Notes under the pieces: model-generated | Told to the model about the DNA's origin: nothing | Databases searched by the model: none | The model's input: only the letters and a program-made list of their open reading frames with translations | Made by a program: the position numbers and the translations under genes | Source: CAZZEX01 sp964653285 | GTDB lineage: Bacteria > Chloroflexota > Anaerolineae > B4-G1 | Direction of reading: 5' to 3' | NCBI GenBank assembly: GCA_964653285.1 | Contig: CAZZEX010000017.1 | Location: 4,139 to 68,138, forward strand | DNA: 64,000 nt | In this document: in pieces, positions 26,779 through 35,754 of the stretch | How positions within the stretch are numbered: the stretch's first letter is position 1 | Layout of the letters: each line of letters starts with the position of its first letter

Positions 26779-26864
26779 ACCACTGACGGCACTGACACCA
26801 CTGATCGGACGCTGAACGACGGACTTTTTCAGTGTCTTCAGTGAGGATTCAGTGGTTCAGTGAT
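26768..26864. repeat. Inverted word repeat (TGAACCACTGAA ... TTCAGTGGTTCA)
   Basis: TGAACCACTGAA at 26768-26779 is the reverse complement of TTCAGTGGTTCA at 26848-26859; the space between contains related CACTGA/CAGTG words. It occupies the gap between the hsdS fragment and the TPR gene. Confidence 0.6.
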
Positions 26865-26904
26865 CCAGGTCTGCTGGCGCATCGCCACGAATTGAGAAAA
26901 CAGT

Positions 26905-27636
26905 ATGTCCAAACACAGGCGCGGACGACGAAAGCCACGCCGGTCATCACGATCACCGGCCCGCTCGCCCTCCTCAGAGTATCGGCAGGCGGTTCGTAAA
27001 GCCGATCAGGTGCTATCCATAAGCGACATTGAGGTCCGCTCCGACAACTGGCAGCAGCTTGCCCTGGACTGGTTCGCGCCTGACGAGCCGGGGCGTAGCG
27101 AGATGGCCCGTTACATCGCCGCGCACGAGTGCCAGTTGGGCGTCGCCTGGGCGCGGGAGCTCTTGCGCCTGGAGGTACTCTTCCAGGCCGAAGAGCATCT
27201 GCAAATCATCGCTCACTACGATCGGGCCCTTTCTCGATATCCCCGCTGCGCCTTCGCCGAGATGTGGGTAGCAGACCAGGTGTTTCGTCACGCCAGCGAT
27301 TTCTGGCGGGCGCGCCAGATGTACCGGCACGTGGCGGATAATTTGCCGGGCTATGCCAAACCTCGCTACGAAATGGGGTTCATGAGCTACCTGTTGGGCG
27401 ATTTCCGCGGCGCGCTGGGCTGGTTCAATCAGGCTGCGGACCTGGTGGCCGACGATGACGTGGAATTGGGGGCGCGGATCCTTTACAACCGCGGCCTGGT
27501 GCGTTTCTACCTGGATGGCAACAGGAAGCCCGCCATCGCCGACATAAGGGAGGCGCTGAGGCGCAAACAGGATTATCCCCAGGCCAAAGAAGCCCTGCGT
27601 GGCTTGCGGGGCAAGGTGAGGTGGGTGCCGTGGTAG
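26905..27636 (+). CDS. TPR-like protein with a basic N-terminus
   Basis: The first ~25 residues are Arg/Ser-rich (KHRRGRRKPRRSSRSPARSP), suggestive of nucleic-acid contact. Residues ~95-235 contain TPR-like helical pairs: HLQIIAHYDRALSRYPRCAF, FWRARQMYRHVADNLPGYAK, YLLGDFRGALGWFNQAADLV and KPAIADIREALRRKQDYPQA. No enzymatic domain or signal peptide is visible. It overlaps the next gene, implying cotranscription with the following unknown protein. Function unknown; it sits within the decayed type I system. Confidence 0.65.
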   Translation: MSKHRRGRRKPRRSSRSPARSPSSEYRQAVRKADQVLSISDIEVRSDNWQQLALDWFAPDEPGRSEMARYIAAHECQLGVAWARELLRLEVLFQAEEHLQIIAHYDRALSRYPRCAFAEMWVADQVFRHASDFWRARQMYRHVADNLPGYAKPRYEMGFMSYLLGDFRGALGWFNQAADLVADDDVELGARILYNRGLVRFYLDGNRKPAIADIREALRRKQDYPQAKEALRGLRGKVRWVPW

Positions 27637-28358
27637 ATACCTATCCCAAAGTGACAACGAAGAGCTATTGGATCCCTACCGCAGCCACGGGCGAGCGTGT
27701 GTTCTGGATGAGCCTGGAATTCAGCCTGAACCGACGCCCCGAGGATAGTCAACCCAGCATCGCCGAGGTGGCCTGGTCTTCCGGGAGTGCAGATGAGGGG
27801 TTGCTCATTCTGCCCCCCATCGTTCCTGCGAAGATAAGAAGAGAGGCGCAACGGCTGCTTCAGCCCTGGCCCCATGGTCGTTATACCGACGCTTACCAGC
27901 GCTCTGGGGGTATCCTCAACGTGTTCACTCCGCAATGGGGCGAGCAGCAAGACGAGGTATGGGCGGAGATGTTGGCCGGATGGAAGAGCGAGACCTTTGC
28001 CGGCGCCGATGCCAGGCAAGAGGCACTCCTGGCGTTAGAGCAGCAGTGGAACACGACATCACATCCCTTTTTTGCTGGGCTGACCCCGGCCCAGGTGGTG
28101 GTAGGAGGTGGCCTCCAGGAGACCGAGTTGGCCGAGGAATTTCTGCAGCAACTCACTCGCATGTACGACGGCCACGCTTTCGAAAGCGAAGGGGAAGCCC
28201 TGATCAAAGCGCTGATGTTGCTGCGAGGCTGGCAATGCCAACCGCGAGAGAACGGCCAGATGGTTCTGGATATCATCATAGCCGAACGGAACGAGTTGTT
28301 GGCTCGCCGCGCCCGTGCGTTAAACCATGAATGTAGCGATGCAAAGAGGGGGAATTGA
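27621..28358 (+). CDS. Unknown protein in the restriction island
   Basis: I do not recognise the family with confidence. The 245-residue protein has a central segment FFAGLTPAQVVVGGGLQETE and a C-terminal helical part (AEEFLQQLTRMYDG, ALMLLRGWQCQPRENGQ). The GLTPAQVVVGGG segment recalls proteins whose C-terminus binds DNA or an antitoxin, but this is weak. Starts are GTG codons at 27621 or 27630; either overlaps the end of the TPR gene. The DUF3800 gene follows 3 bases after the stop, so these genes look like one operon. Confidence 0.5.
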   Translation: MGAVVDTYPKVTTKSYWIPTAATGERVFWMSLEFSLNRRPEDSQPSIAEVAWSSGSADEGLLILPPIVPAKIRREAQRLLQPWPHGRYTDAYQRSGGILNVFTPQWGEQQDEVWAEMLAGWKSETFAGADARQEALLALEQQWNTTSHPFFAGLTPAQVVVGGGLQETELAEEFLQQLTRMYDGHAFESEGEALIKALMLLRGWQCQPRENGQMVLDIIIAERNELLARRARALNHECSDAKRGN

Positions 28359-28361
28359 ACG

Positions 28362-29072
28362 ATGCCCCAGGTGTTTAATATATACTGTGATGAGAGTTGT
28401 TATCTCGAAAATGATCGCCAAAAAGCCATGGTTCTTGGTGCTGTGTGGTGTCCCTTAAAGAAAGCGCGCGAGATCGCGGTGCGCATCCGTGAAATCAAGG
28501 TGAAGCATAGCCTACCGCCGGGATTTGAGATTAAGTGGGTGAAGGTCTCGCCTGCCAAGGTTCAATTCTACCTGGACATCATGGACTATTTCTTCGACGA
28601 CGATGATCTTCATTTTCGAGCCTTGATTGTGCCAGACAAGTCCAGGCTCCGGCATGAAGATTGTCAACAAACCCACGATGAGTGGTATTACAAGATGTAT
28701 TTTGACATGCTCAAGGTCATTCTGGAGCCGGATGCGCGATATAGGATTTACATAGATATCAAAGACACGCGAGGTGGGGACAAAGTAGCCAGGCTACACG
28801 ATGTGCTTTGTAACAACATGTACGACTTTTCCCGGGGAATCATCGAAAGAGTTCAGTTGGTTCGATCCCACGAAATCGAAATCTTGCAACTCGCTGACCT
28901 GCTAGCTGGCACAGTTTCATACGTGAGTCGTGATCTTTTTAGTAGTGCGGCCAAAAGATGTCTTGTTGATAGGATGCGTGAGCGATCAGGATACATGCTT
29001 ACTCACACCACATTGCTTCGGGAAAACAAGGTCAACCTATTCCGCTGGCACGCAACGGAGGCGCAGAGATGA
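28362..29072 (+). CDS. DUF3800 protein (RNase H-like fold)
   Basis: The start NIYCDESCYLENDRQKAMVL, then GAVWCP, is the DUF3800 signature, with the conserved Asp-Glu pair of an RNase H-like active site near residue 10. Further acidic positions appear in YRIYIDIKDTR and EIEILQLADLLAGTVSY, the latter being the conserved helix with the Asp that completes the site. DUF3800 genes are common in defence and mobile islands; nuclease activity is inferred from the fold. Its stop overlaps the start of the next gene (ATGA), a translational coupling seen in functional pairs. Confidence 0.8.
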   Translation: MPQVFNIYCDESCYLENDRQKAMVLGAVWCPLKKAREIAVRIREIKVKHSLPPGFEIKWVKVSPAKVQFYLDIMDYFFDDDDLHFRALIVPDKSRLRHEDCQQTHDEWYYKMYFDMLKVILEPDARYRIYIDIKDTRGGDKVARLHDVLCNNMYDFSRGIIERVQLVRSHEIEILQLADLLAGTVSYVSRDLFSSAAKRCLVDRMRERSGYMLTHTTLLRENKVNLFRWHATEAQR

Positions 29073-29569
29073 CGGCCGTGCCTGATTGGCTTCCACCACT
29101 CGTGCTGTTCCAAGACTATCATGGAAACTGGGAGCGCTATGTCGAGGTCTTGTACAGGTATTTCAGGAGAGATTTCATTGATGATTCTCCTTCATTCCGG
29201 GGAACTCGATTGGCGCTAAAGCGCCACCCAATGGAGCATGGGAAGGAAGCGACATTTTGGCACTTGATTTCAGAGGGCAAGGTTGAGGATGAGCGAGTGC
29301 CAGATCTGAGGAGAAGCGAGCGGATTCGCTGGCCGCGCCCGATCATCGAACATGCCGATGATCCAGTTATCAAGGTCTGGGAGGACAAAAGAAAGCGCGA
29401 AAAACGAATTTGTATCTGGTTTGAGAATGTCGAGTATCTGGTTGTTCTAGCCGTACGCAAGGGGTATATCTTGCTGTGGACTGCATATCCTGTTACAAGG
29501 CTGCATCGCAAGAGAAAACTGCAGAAAGAGTACGAGGCTTATATTAAGGCGAATGCCGCTCCGGTTTAG
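29069..29569 (+). CDS. Unknown partner of the DUF3800 protein
   Basis: The 166-residue protein overlaps the DUF3800 stop by 4 bases. It contains GTRLALKRHPMEHGKEATFW, HLISEGKVEDERVPDLRR, ERIRWPRPIIEH, an IWFENVEYLVVLAVRKGYIL hydrophobic hairpin and WTAYPVTRLHRKRKL. The conserved-looking His, Glu, Arg and the late Thr-Ala-Tyr would suit a small RNase of the Barnase/RelE-like (BECR) fold, but this is a guess from the residue pattern. DUF3800 plus this small ORF looks like a recurring two-gene unit. Codon use is less GC-rich than in the neighbours, consistent with recent transfer. Confidence 0.55.
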   Translation: MTAVPDWLPPLVLFQDYHGNWERYVEVLYRYFRRDFIDDSPSFRGTRLALKRHPMEHGKEATFWHLISEGKVEDERVPDLRRSERIRWPRPIIEHADDPVIKVWEDKRKREKRICIWFENVEYLVVLAVRKGYILLWTAYPVTRLHRKRKLQKEYEAYIKANAAPV

Positions 29570-29715
29570 GGAACGGCATCGTTACTCCTTCTACTCGTGG
29601 TAGATGAGCTAATTACAGTATAAACGATTAAGACATCTTTGTCAATACCTTTTTCCCAAATTTTACCCAAATTTGCTACTTTTTGTTCTTGGCTGAAACA
29701 GCGAGGATTTAACTC

Positions 29716-30470
29716 ATGACTCGCTTAGGCGCTGACTCCGAAGAAGCCCTGGAAAACGCCACGCTGGCCCTCTTCGCCGAACTGGGCTGGGAGACCACCA
29801 ACGGCTGCTACGAGGTCTACGGTGAAGTGCTGGTCGGGCCAAGCAGTGGCCCCCACCTGGGCCGGGCGACGCGCAACGAGGTGGTCCTGCGCCCGCGCCT
29901 GGAGGCGGCGCTGACCAGGCTCAACCCCGACCTGCCCCCGGAGACGCTGCACCAGGCCGTCGAGCAACTTACCCGCGACCGCAGCGCGATGAGTCTGGTC
30001 CACGCCAACCGGGAGACCTACGAGCTGCTCAAGGACGGCGTCCAGGTCACCTTCCGCGACGCGGACGGCGAGGAGCGGGTCGAGCGGGTCGCGGTCATTG
30101 ACTGGAACGACCCCACGGACAATGACTTCCTCCTGGTGCAGCAGTTCTGGGTCACCGGCGACATCTACACCCGCCGCGCCGACCTGGTGGGCTTCGTCAA
30201 CGGCCTGCCGCTGCTCTTCGGCGAACTGAAGGCCCATCACCGGCGGGTCGAGGACGCTTACCGCCGTAACCTCAGCGACTACAAGGACACCGTTCCCCAC
30301 CTCTTCTGGTACAATGGCTTCATCGTCCTCTCCAACGGCAGCGATAGTCGCGTCGGCACGGTCACCTCCCAGTGGGAGTTTAGTACGCCTCAACCCGATC
30401 CGGATGAGCTTCCTGGAGGAGTTCCAGCGGATGATTGACGAGTACAACGCTGGCTCTCGCAACGTCGAAG
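29716..30470 (+). pseudogene. hsdR: Type I restriction R subunit, internally deleted
   Basis: Residues 1-222 match the N-terminal endonuclease domain of HsdR, with the nuclease Asp and the ELK motif in RRADLVGFVNGLPLLFGELK and the segment LFWYNGFIVLSNGSDSRVGT. Homology stops at ~30380 (QWEF). In another frame from 30401, RMSFLEEFQRMIDEYNAGS-RNVE is the C-terminal HsdR helix, which normally lies several hundred residues later. The whole translocase motor (DEAD/helicase motifs) is lost. The C-terminal remnant is cut at 30470, exactly where a 52-bp dispersed repeat begins. Same pattern as hsdM: both ends kept, middle deleted. Confidence 0.85.
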
Positions 30471-30522
30471 GTACCATTCATCTGCCCGTGTTGTCAAAGA
30501 GGGGGTTCTTGAACTACCCCAA
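30471..30522 (+). repeat. 52-bp dispersed repeat, copy 1
   Basis: Begins GTACCATTCATCTGCC and ends TTGAACTACCCCAA. The copy at 54439-54490 differs at a single base (C/T at the 17th position). It abuts the broken hsdR end on one side and the methyltransferase 3' end on the other, as the end of a mobile element would. No transposase remains. Confidence 0.85.
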
Positions 30523-30524
30523 CC

Positions 30525-33500
30525 TCAGAACAGCGGGATCTGGGCCGCTTCCTGCTCGACGATGGGGTCGAGACCCAGCACGGTCTTGAGGGCGTGGCGG
30601 TCCAGTTCCTCCTCAACGACCAGGCGGCGCAGGTGACGGAACTTGATGAACTGCCATCCACCACCTTCGGCGGCGCGGGCCAGGCGCGGGTCGCGCTGCA
30701 ACTTGAGGCCAGCCAGCCGCGCCCGGCCGCCGGGCACGACCAGGCAGCGCTGTGCCCCCTCATCCGTGGCCCTACCCCTCCTGCCCCCCTCTACAGGGGG
30801 GGGGAGCAGGTGAGGCCCCAGGGCCACCGTGGCCGAGACATCGAAGACGTACGCTTCCCGCCCTTCTCCCAGCCAGCGCACGTCCCAGCCACCCCGCCGC
30901 CTTATCTTGAACCCCAGCCGCTTTCCCAACTTTGCCAGGTCGTCCCGCAGCGTTTTGAGTTCGGCGGCGCGCCGCAGAGGATCATCCTCGGGGCGCAGGC
31001 GAAGCGTCTCGCCCTCCCGCACGCTGTACGAGTCTATACAGACCAGCACCAGCGTCAGGTCGGGCGTGAGGGGGCCGGGGAAGCGGGCGTAGACTGCCTC
31101 CACCAGTTCCTCCAGGCCCCAGGCCGGCTGCTGGGCAAGCAACTCCCACACCTGGACCTCGACCCGGTCGGCCAGGGGTGGTTCGACGTCGCCTGCCCTG
31201 AGCAAAGCCGAAGGGCCTGCCCCAGGTTCGGCGGCCTGACTCAGGTCCGCCAGCCACCACAGTGCTCCCTCCGCCCTCTCTCGGTCCGCGAGCCGGACTA
31301 TCGGGGCGGCCTCAAGGGCACGGCGAACCGCGTCGGCGGCGAATGCAAAGGGACGGGGGCCGTCCCTGTCCTCCGGGATCGCCGCCGTGCGTGCCAGTAG
31401 CCCTCGCCCGGCCAGCCTCGTATACACGCCACCGTGTAGCAGCGCCCAGGCCGTCGGCTCCCCACGTTCCCGGAGAGTGCTCACCGCCGACTCTTCCGCC
31501 TCGGCCACCAGGTCGTGCTCCAGCGTCTCCACGTCGGCCGGCGGCGTGGGCTCCGCGCCATCCCAGCGCCAGACGAGCCGATGGCCCACCTCGGGGCTGC
31601 CCCCCCAGCCCTCCAGGACGTAGCCCGCACCGCTGGCCGCCAGGCAGACCGATTCCAGCAGCGCGTCGTCTGCATCGTCGGGATCGGCGAAGAGGGTGAC
31701 CAGGTGGCCTGCGGGGGTAAGCAGCGGCCCGGCTGCTCCTAGCGCCGCCCGCAACACGTGCCAGTGCCAGTCCCAATCGAAGCGCCGGCGGCGCAGGAAG
31801 GGACGCAGGGCGTGGGCGGGAGGCGACTCCCACAGCCATCCCGCCCACAATGCCGAGAGCGCCCAGAAGACCCCGTCGGGCCGGGGCGGATCAGTAAATA
31901 TGAGGCTGGCGCTCCCGGGCGGGATGACCTCCCCCACGCCGCGAGCCGCGCGGGCGACCAGCGCGTACCCCCCCGCCTCGCCCCTCACCAATGCAGCGAC
32001 GTCTTCGGACCGGTGCACGGGGAGCGGCTGGCTCGACCTAACCCCCCATCCCCCTTCCCTCGCAGGGAAGGGGGAGTCCTCCCTCCCCGCCTCGGGGCGG
32101 GGTCGGGGGAGGGGGCTCGACCTAACCCCCCATCCCCCTTCCCTCGCAGGGAAGGGGGAGTCCTCCCTCCCCGCCTCGGGGCGGGGTCGGGGGAGGGGGC
32201 TCGACCTAACCCCCCATCCCCCTTCCCTCGCAGGGAAGGGGGAGTCCTCCCTCCCCGCCTCGGGGCGGGGTCGGGGGAGGGGGCTCGACCTAACCCCCCA
32301 TCCCCCTTCCCTCGCAGGGAAGGGGGANNNNNNNNNNNNNNNNNNNNNNNNNNNNNNNNNNNNNNNNNNNNNNNNNNNNNNNNNNNNNNNNNNNNNNNNN
32401 NNNNNNNNNNNNNNNNNNNNNNNNNNNGAGGGGGCTCGACCTAACCCCCCATCCCCCTTCCCTCGCAGGGAAGGGGGAGTCCCCCCTCCCCGCCTCGGGG
32501 CGGGGTTGGGGGAGGGGGCTCGACCTAACCCCCCATCCCCCTTCCCTCGCAGGGAAGGGGGAGTCCCCCCTCCCCGCCTCGGGGCGGGGTTGGGGGAGGG
32601 GGCTCGACCTAACCCCCCATCCCCCTTCCCTCGCAGGGAAGGGGGAGTCCCCCCTCCCCGCCTCGGGGCGGGGTTGGGGGAGGGGGCTCGACCTAACCCC
32701 CCATCCCCCTTCCCTCGCAGGGAAGGGGGAGCCCCCCTCTCCGCTTCGGGGAGGGGCCGGGGGAGGGGTCAGCCCTTCCTCGAAGCACAACCAGACGTTG
32801 CGCTCGAGGTAGCGGGACGGGACGCGCAGCGTGCGCGGGCGTGGTCGCTCCTCACCGTAAGGGGCGAGGCTGCTGCAGGCGTCGAAGCAATCGAGCAGTA
32901 TACCGGTCAGCGCGATCCTGACTTCCTCGTCGGCCTCCAGTTCTTCCAGCCGCATTGCCAGGTCCATCAGCGCCGAGAGATTGCGCGGCGTGTAGAGTCC
33001 GACCAACTCGGCAGCCCGCTCCCGCGCCGGGTGACCGGGCGGAGCCACGCGGTCGAGCGCGTAGTAGTAGGCCAGGCCCCGCGGCTGGATGCGCTGGGCG
33101 GATTCGACGTCCGCGTCATCCAGTTCTCCTTCTTGCACCTCCTCACACCGGGGGCAGCGTACCGCCTTCTTGAAAGGGTAGTTCCCATCGCGGTCCCAGG
33201 CGAACCACACGGCGACGCCCGGTGCGCCGCAGGCCGGGCAGGCAGAGAGGTAGAGAGAGGCCAGGTGATGGCGCAGGGGCACGTCCCCTTTGGGGCTATC
33301 GGCCAGGCGGGTGAAGGCACTGTTGAGCGCACCGGCGCCCGGCCGGCTCAGGCCCAGGCGGGCGGCGACGAGGAGCAAGGGGTTGACGCTGAAGCCCAGC
33401 GCGCGGCGGCCCGCGGCGACCGCCTCCCGCATCACCGTTGGCCCCTGGCAGAACAGGTCCACCACCAGGTCGCCGGGCCGGGTGAGGGTCTGCACGTAAG

Positions 33501-33597
33501 CCCCCACCGCCCCGACCGGTTGGGTGGGGCGGTAGCGGGCCAGGGGGCCCTCAGGCGCAGATGGTCTTCCGGGGATGAACCAGGCTTGCTCGCTCAT
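30525..33597 (-). CDS. Large DNA methyltransferase (COG1743/DUF1156-like), interrupted by a translated tandem array
   Basis: Two coding blocks read in the same frame. Block 1 (33597 to ~32770) holds the SAM motif LVVDLFCQGPTVMREAVAAG, a GFSVNPLLLVAA segment, a zinc ribbon (CPACG, CPRCE) and RYLERNVWLCFEEG. Block 2 (~32030 to 30525) holds VAALVRGEAGGYALV and motif IV SLIFTDPPRPDGVFWALSAL. In relatives these would be continuous. Between them lies an 84-bp tandem array (28 residues per unit, no stops) with a 100-N gap; both flanks read the array in the same frame (GGWGVRSS). A GC palindrome and a TTCGG-type word also insert short peptides in block 2. N6-adenine methylation is inferred from DPP. 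Whether the protein tolerates the array is unknown; it may be inactive. A break inside the gap cannot be excluded. Confidence 0.65.
32032..32770. repeat. 84-bp tandem repeat array (with assembly gap 32328-32427)
   Basis: The word CTCGACCTAACCCCCC recurs at 32032, 32116, 32200 and so on: about 3.5 units before and 4 units after the N gap. Each unit contains two GC palindromes (CCTTCCCTCGCAGGGAAGG and CCCGCCTCGGGGCGGG). Unit length 84 is a multiple of three, so the methyltransferase frame is preserved. Units left of the gap end GGGTCGGGGG, those right of it GGGTTGGGGG, so two sub-families exist. True copy number is hidden by the gap. Confidence 0.95.
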
Positions 33598-33650
33598 CTC
33601 ATCATAGAAGAACGCGGATTTCAGGACATCAACGGATCAAGGCTAATCCG

Positions 33651-33710
33651 TTAGTCCTGCCCATCCGCCGTTATTCGTGCCCGGATCTGCTCCACGCGAG
33701 CGGGGTTGCC
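33651..33710 (-). pseudogene. 3' fossil of a TPR gene
   Basis: The minus strand encodes GNPARVEQIRARITADGQD and a stop. The intact TPR gene upstream of hicB ends DAARVEEIRARVRTADGQD and a stop. Only ~20 codons remain, between hicA and the methyltransferase start. It shows that a second copy of the TPR gene once ended here, so hicAB is flanked by two copies of this 3' end. Confidence 0.7.
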
Positions 33711-33932
33711 TCACTTTGCCCTATCCCACTCCTGGCGAGAAACACTGGCCTGCCGCAGGATCCTGCGCAGCAAATCCACGCCAATCTCCCGCCGATGGGG
33801 ATTGGGGATAGTCAACACCAGGTCACCTTTCACCATATACATATGTTTGCCGCCAGCGAAAGGGCCTTCAAATCCCAGCGCCCGCAGCCGCCTGACCAGG
33901 TCTCGCCACTTGACGGGTGTCAACCTAGGCAT
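33711..33932 (-). CDS. hicA: HicA-family mRNA interferase toxin
   Basis: The 73-residue protein has the HicA dsRBD-like fold: LTPVKWRDLVRRLRALGFEG, then GGKHMYMVKGDLVLTIPNPH with the catalytic His in GGKHMYM, and RREIGVDLLRRILRQASV. HicA cleaves mRNA when free and is neutralised by HicB. Here the antitoxin gene is upstream and overlaps the toxin by 8 bases, so both are made from one message. Confidence 0.9.
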   Translation of the reverse strand: MPRLTPVKWRDLVRRLRALGFEGPFAGGKHMYMVKGDLVLTIPNPHRREIGVDLLRRILRQASVSRQEWDRAK

Positions 33933-34194
33933 GGGCGACGCTCATCTTCACTTCCAGTTCCTCAAGGGGTTGAATCACCAACTCCCCGATGGGCGGAATA
34001 GGCAACCCCCGCTGCAAGCGAACGACGATCCAGCCTTCGAGCACCTCCACCAGATTGCGGCGACATTCCTCAAGAGTTTTCCCCGTCGCCCAGACGCCTT
34101 TGCACTCTGGGATTTCACCGTAGTAAGGCTCAGGATCGTCAATGATCTCGTAGTGTGCCTGTTCCATAGCCGCTCTCACATATTGCAGGATCAT
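33925..34194 (-). CDS. hicB: HicB-family antitoxin
   Basis: The 89-residue protein matches HicB: YYGEIPECKGVWATGKTLEE, CRRNLVEVLEGWIVVRLQRG and LPIPPIGE, a partial RNase H-like fold without catalytic residues that blocks HicA. No DNA-binding C-terminal domain is evident, so autoregulation is uncertain. A start at the internal MEQAHYEI is possible. It overlaps hicA by 8 bases. Confidence 0.88.
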   Translation of the reverse strand: MILQYVRAAMEQAHYEIIDDPEPYYGEIPECKGVWATGKTLEECRRNLVEVLEGWIVVRLQRGLPIPPIGELVIQPLEELEVKMSVAHA

Positions 34195-34281
34195 TCACGC
34201 CCTCCTTCTTTCCATCGCGCCCGAATCGCCGTGGGCTGGCCGTCACCGCCCCCCCCACTGGGTGGGGGGCTTGCCGATCCG

Positions 34282-35754
34282 TTAATCCTGCCCATCCGCT
34301 GTTCTCACCCGCGCCCGAATCTCCTCCACGCGAGCGGCGTCGGCCTCGGCGTCGGGGTGGCCGATCCCGCGCTCGTAGTCCACGAGGGTTTGCATCAGGT
34401 CGACGGCGCGGGCGGGATCAGAGTCTTCATACAACAGCCCCAGGTTCCACGACGCGAAAGCCTCCCCGCGCCGGTCGCCGGTCTCCCGCGCTATCTGCAG
34501 CGCCTGCTCGTAGTACTCGATCGCCCGCGCCACCTCCCCCAGACCGCTGTAGGCCAGACCGAGGTTGCCCAGCCTGTTGCCTTCCCCGCGCCGGTCGCCG
34601 ATCTCCCGCGATATCTGCAGCGCCTGCTCGTAGTACTCGATCGCCCGCGCCACCTCCCCCAGACCGNNNNNNNNNNNNNNNNNNNNNNNNNNNNNNNNNN
34701 NNNNNNNNNNNNNNNNNNNNNNNNNNNNNNNNNNNNNNNNNNNNNNNNNNNNNNNNNNNNNNNNNNCTGTAGGCCAGACCGAGGTTGCCCAGATGGTTGC
34801 CTTCCCCGCGCCGGTCGCCNNNNNNNNNNNNNNNNNNNNNNNNNNNNNNNNNNNNNNNNNNNNNNNNNNNNNNNNNNNNNNNNNNNNNNNNNNNNNNNNN
34901 NNNNNNNNNNNNNNNNNNNTCTCCCGCGATATCTGCAGCGCCTGCTCGAAAGTTCCGATCGCCCGCGCCACCTCCCCCAGGTCGCTGTAGGCCAGACCGA
35001 GGTTGCCCAGATGGTTGCCTTCCCCGCGCCGGTCGCCGGTCTCCCGCGATATCTGCAGCGCCTGCTCGTGGTACTTGATCGCCCGCGCCACCTCCCCCAG
35101 GCTGTGGTGCAGGATGCCCAGTTTGCTCATCAAGTCGCCGCGGGCGCGGCGGATTTCCGGCTCCTCTCCCACGTATTCGTCCAGCAGGCCGCGCAGCAGA
35201 GCGATGCGCTCCCGCTTTTGCCCCAGCGCCAGGTCTACCTGCTCCACGTCGCCCACCGCGTACGCCTGCCGGGTCGTCTCCACCAGGACCGGCCCCGGTG
35301 TGATAAACTCGTAGAAGCCGCTGTGCCAGTCGAAGAAGTCGGGCGCGTGCTCCATCATCAGGCGCAGCAGGTACTCCGGCACCCATAGGAGCAGCGGCCG
35401 CGCCAGTTTGCGGTAGGCGGCGCGCCGCCAGTTAAGTTGGCGCAGGAACCAGTCGGGGTCGGCCGAGGGGGCCAGCACGTCCAGTCCCTCCACTGAAAGC
35501 ACGGCGTCGGCCGGGGCACTTTCGGCGACGCGAGCGATCTGCTCGTAGGGCGGCTCGCCCAGCGAAAGCGTCAGAACGACGAGCGGGCGGGACAGGCTGG
35601 CGCGCAGGTCGGCCATGATCTGGCGTCGCAAGACCACGGTATTCGCGCGCGCCACGTAGAGCGCAAAGCCGCCCGCCACGCGCAGCGCCCGCTTGAGCGC
35701 CGCCAGTTCGGTCTGGCTCTCGGCGTCGAGGTCAGGGGGCGTCTCTCTGCTCAC
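34282..35754 (-). CDS. TPR-repeat protein with an inactive-STAND-like N-terminal domain
   Basis: Residues ~10-155 form an alpha/beta domain without a Walker A motif: RVAGGFALYVARANTVVLRR, LVVLTLSLGEPPYEQIARVA, AVLSVEGLDVLA, and LWVPEYLLRLMMEHAPDFFD. This looks like the inactive STAND modules found fused to TPRs. The C-terminal half is a run of 40-residue TPRs (GEGNHLGNLGLAYSDLGEVA) encoded by nearly identical 120-bp DNA units; two 100-N gaps fall inside them, so the copy number is unknown and the frame across gaps is not reliable. The gene starts 4 bases inside the end of the ATPase gene (ATGA overlap), so the two are translationally coupled. A partner-sensing role is inferred. Confidence 0.7.
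   Translation of the reverse strand: MSRETPPDLDAESQTELAALKRALRVAGGFALYVARANTVVLRRQIMADLRASLSRPLVVLTLSLGEPPYEQIARVAESAPADAVLSVEGLDVLAPSADPDWFLRQLNWRRAAYRKLARPLLLWVPEYLLRLMMEHAPDFFDWHSGFYEFITPGPVLVETTRQAYAVGDVEQVDLALGQKRERIALLRGLLDEYVGEEPEIRRARGDLMSKLGILHHSLGEVARAIKYHEQALQISRETGDRRGEGNHLGNLGLAYSDLGEVARAIGTFEQALQISREXXXXXXXXXXXXXXXXXXXXXXXXXXXXXXXXXXATGAGKATIWATSVWPTXXXXXXXXXXXXXXXXXXXXXXXXXXXXXXXXXXGLGEVARAIEYYEQALQISREIGDRRGEGNRLGNLGLAYSGLGEVARAIEYYEQALQIARETGDRRGEAFASWNLGLLYEDSDPARAVDLMQTLVDYERGIGHPDAEADAARVEEIRARVRTADGQD

Noticed and set aside
32032..32770. CRISPR-like array
   Set aside because: Units are contiguous 84-bp copies with no unique spacers; it is a tandem repeat.
34470..35080. 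Independent repeat element
   Set aside because: The 120-bp periodicity is explained by the 40-residue TPR units of the gene.
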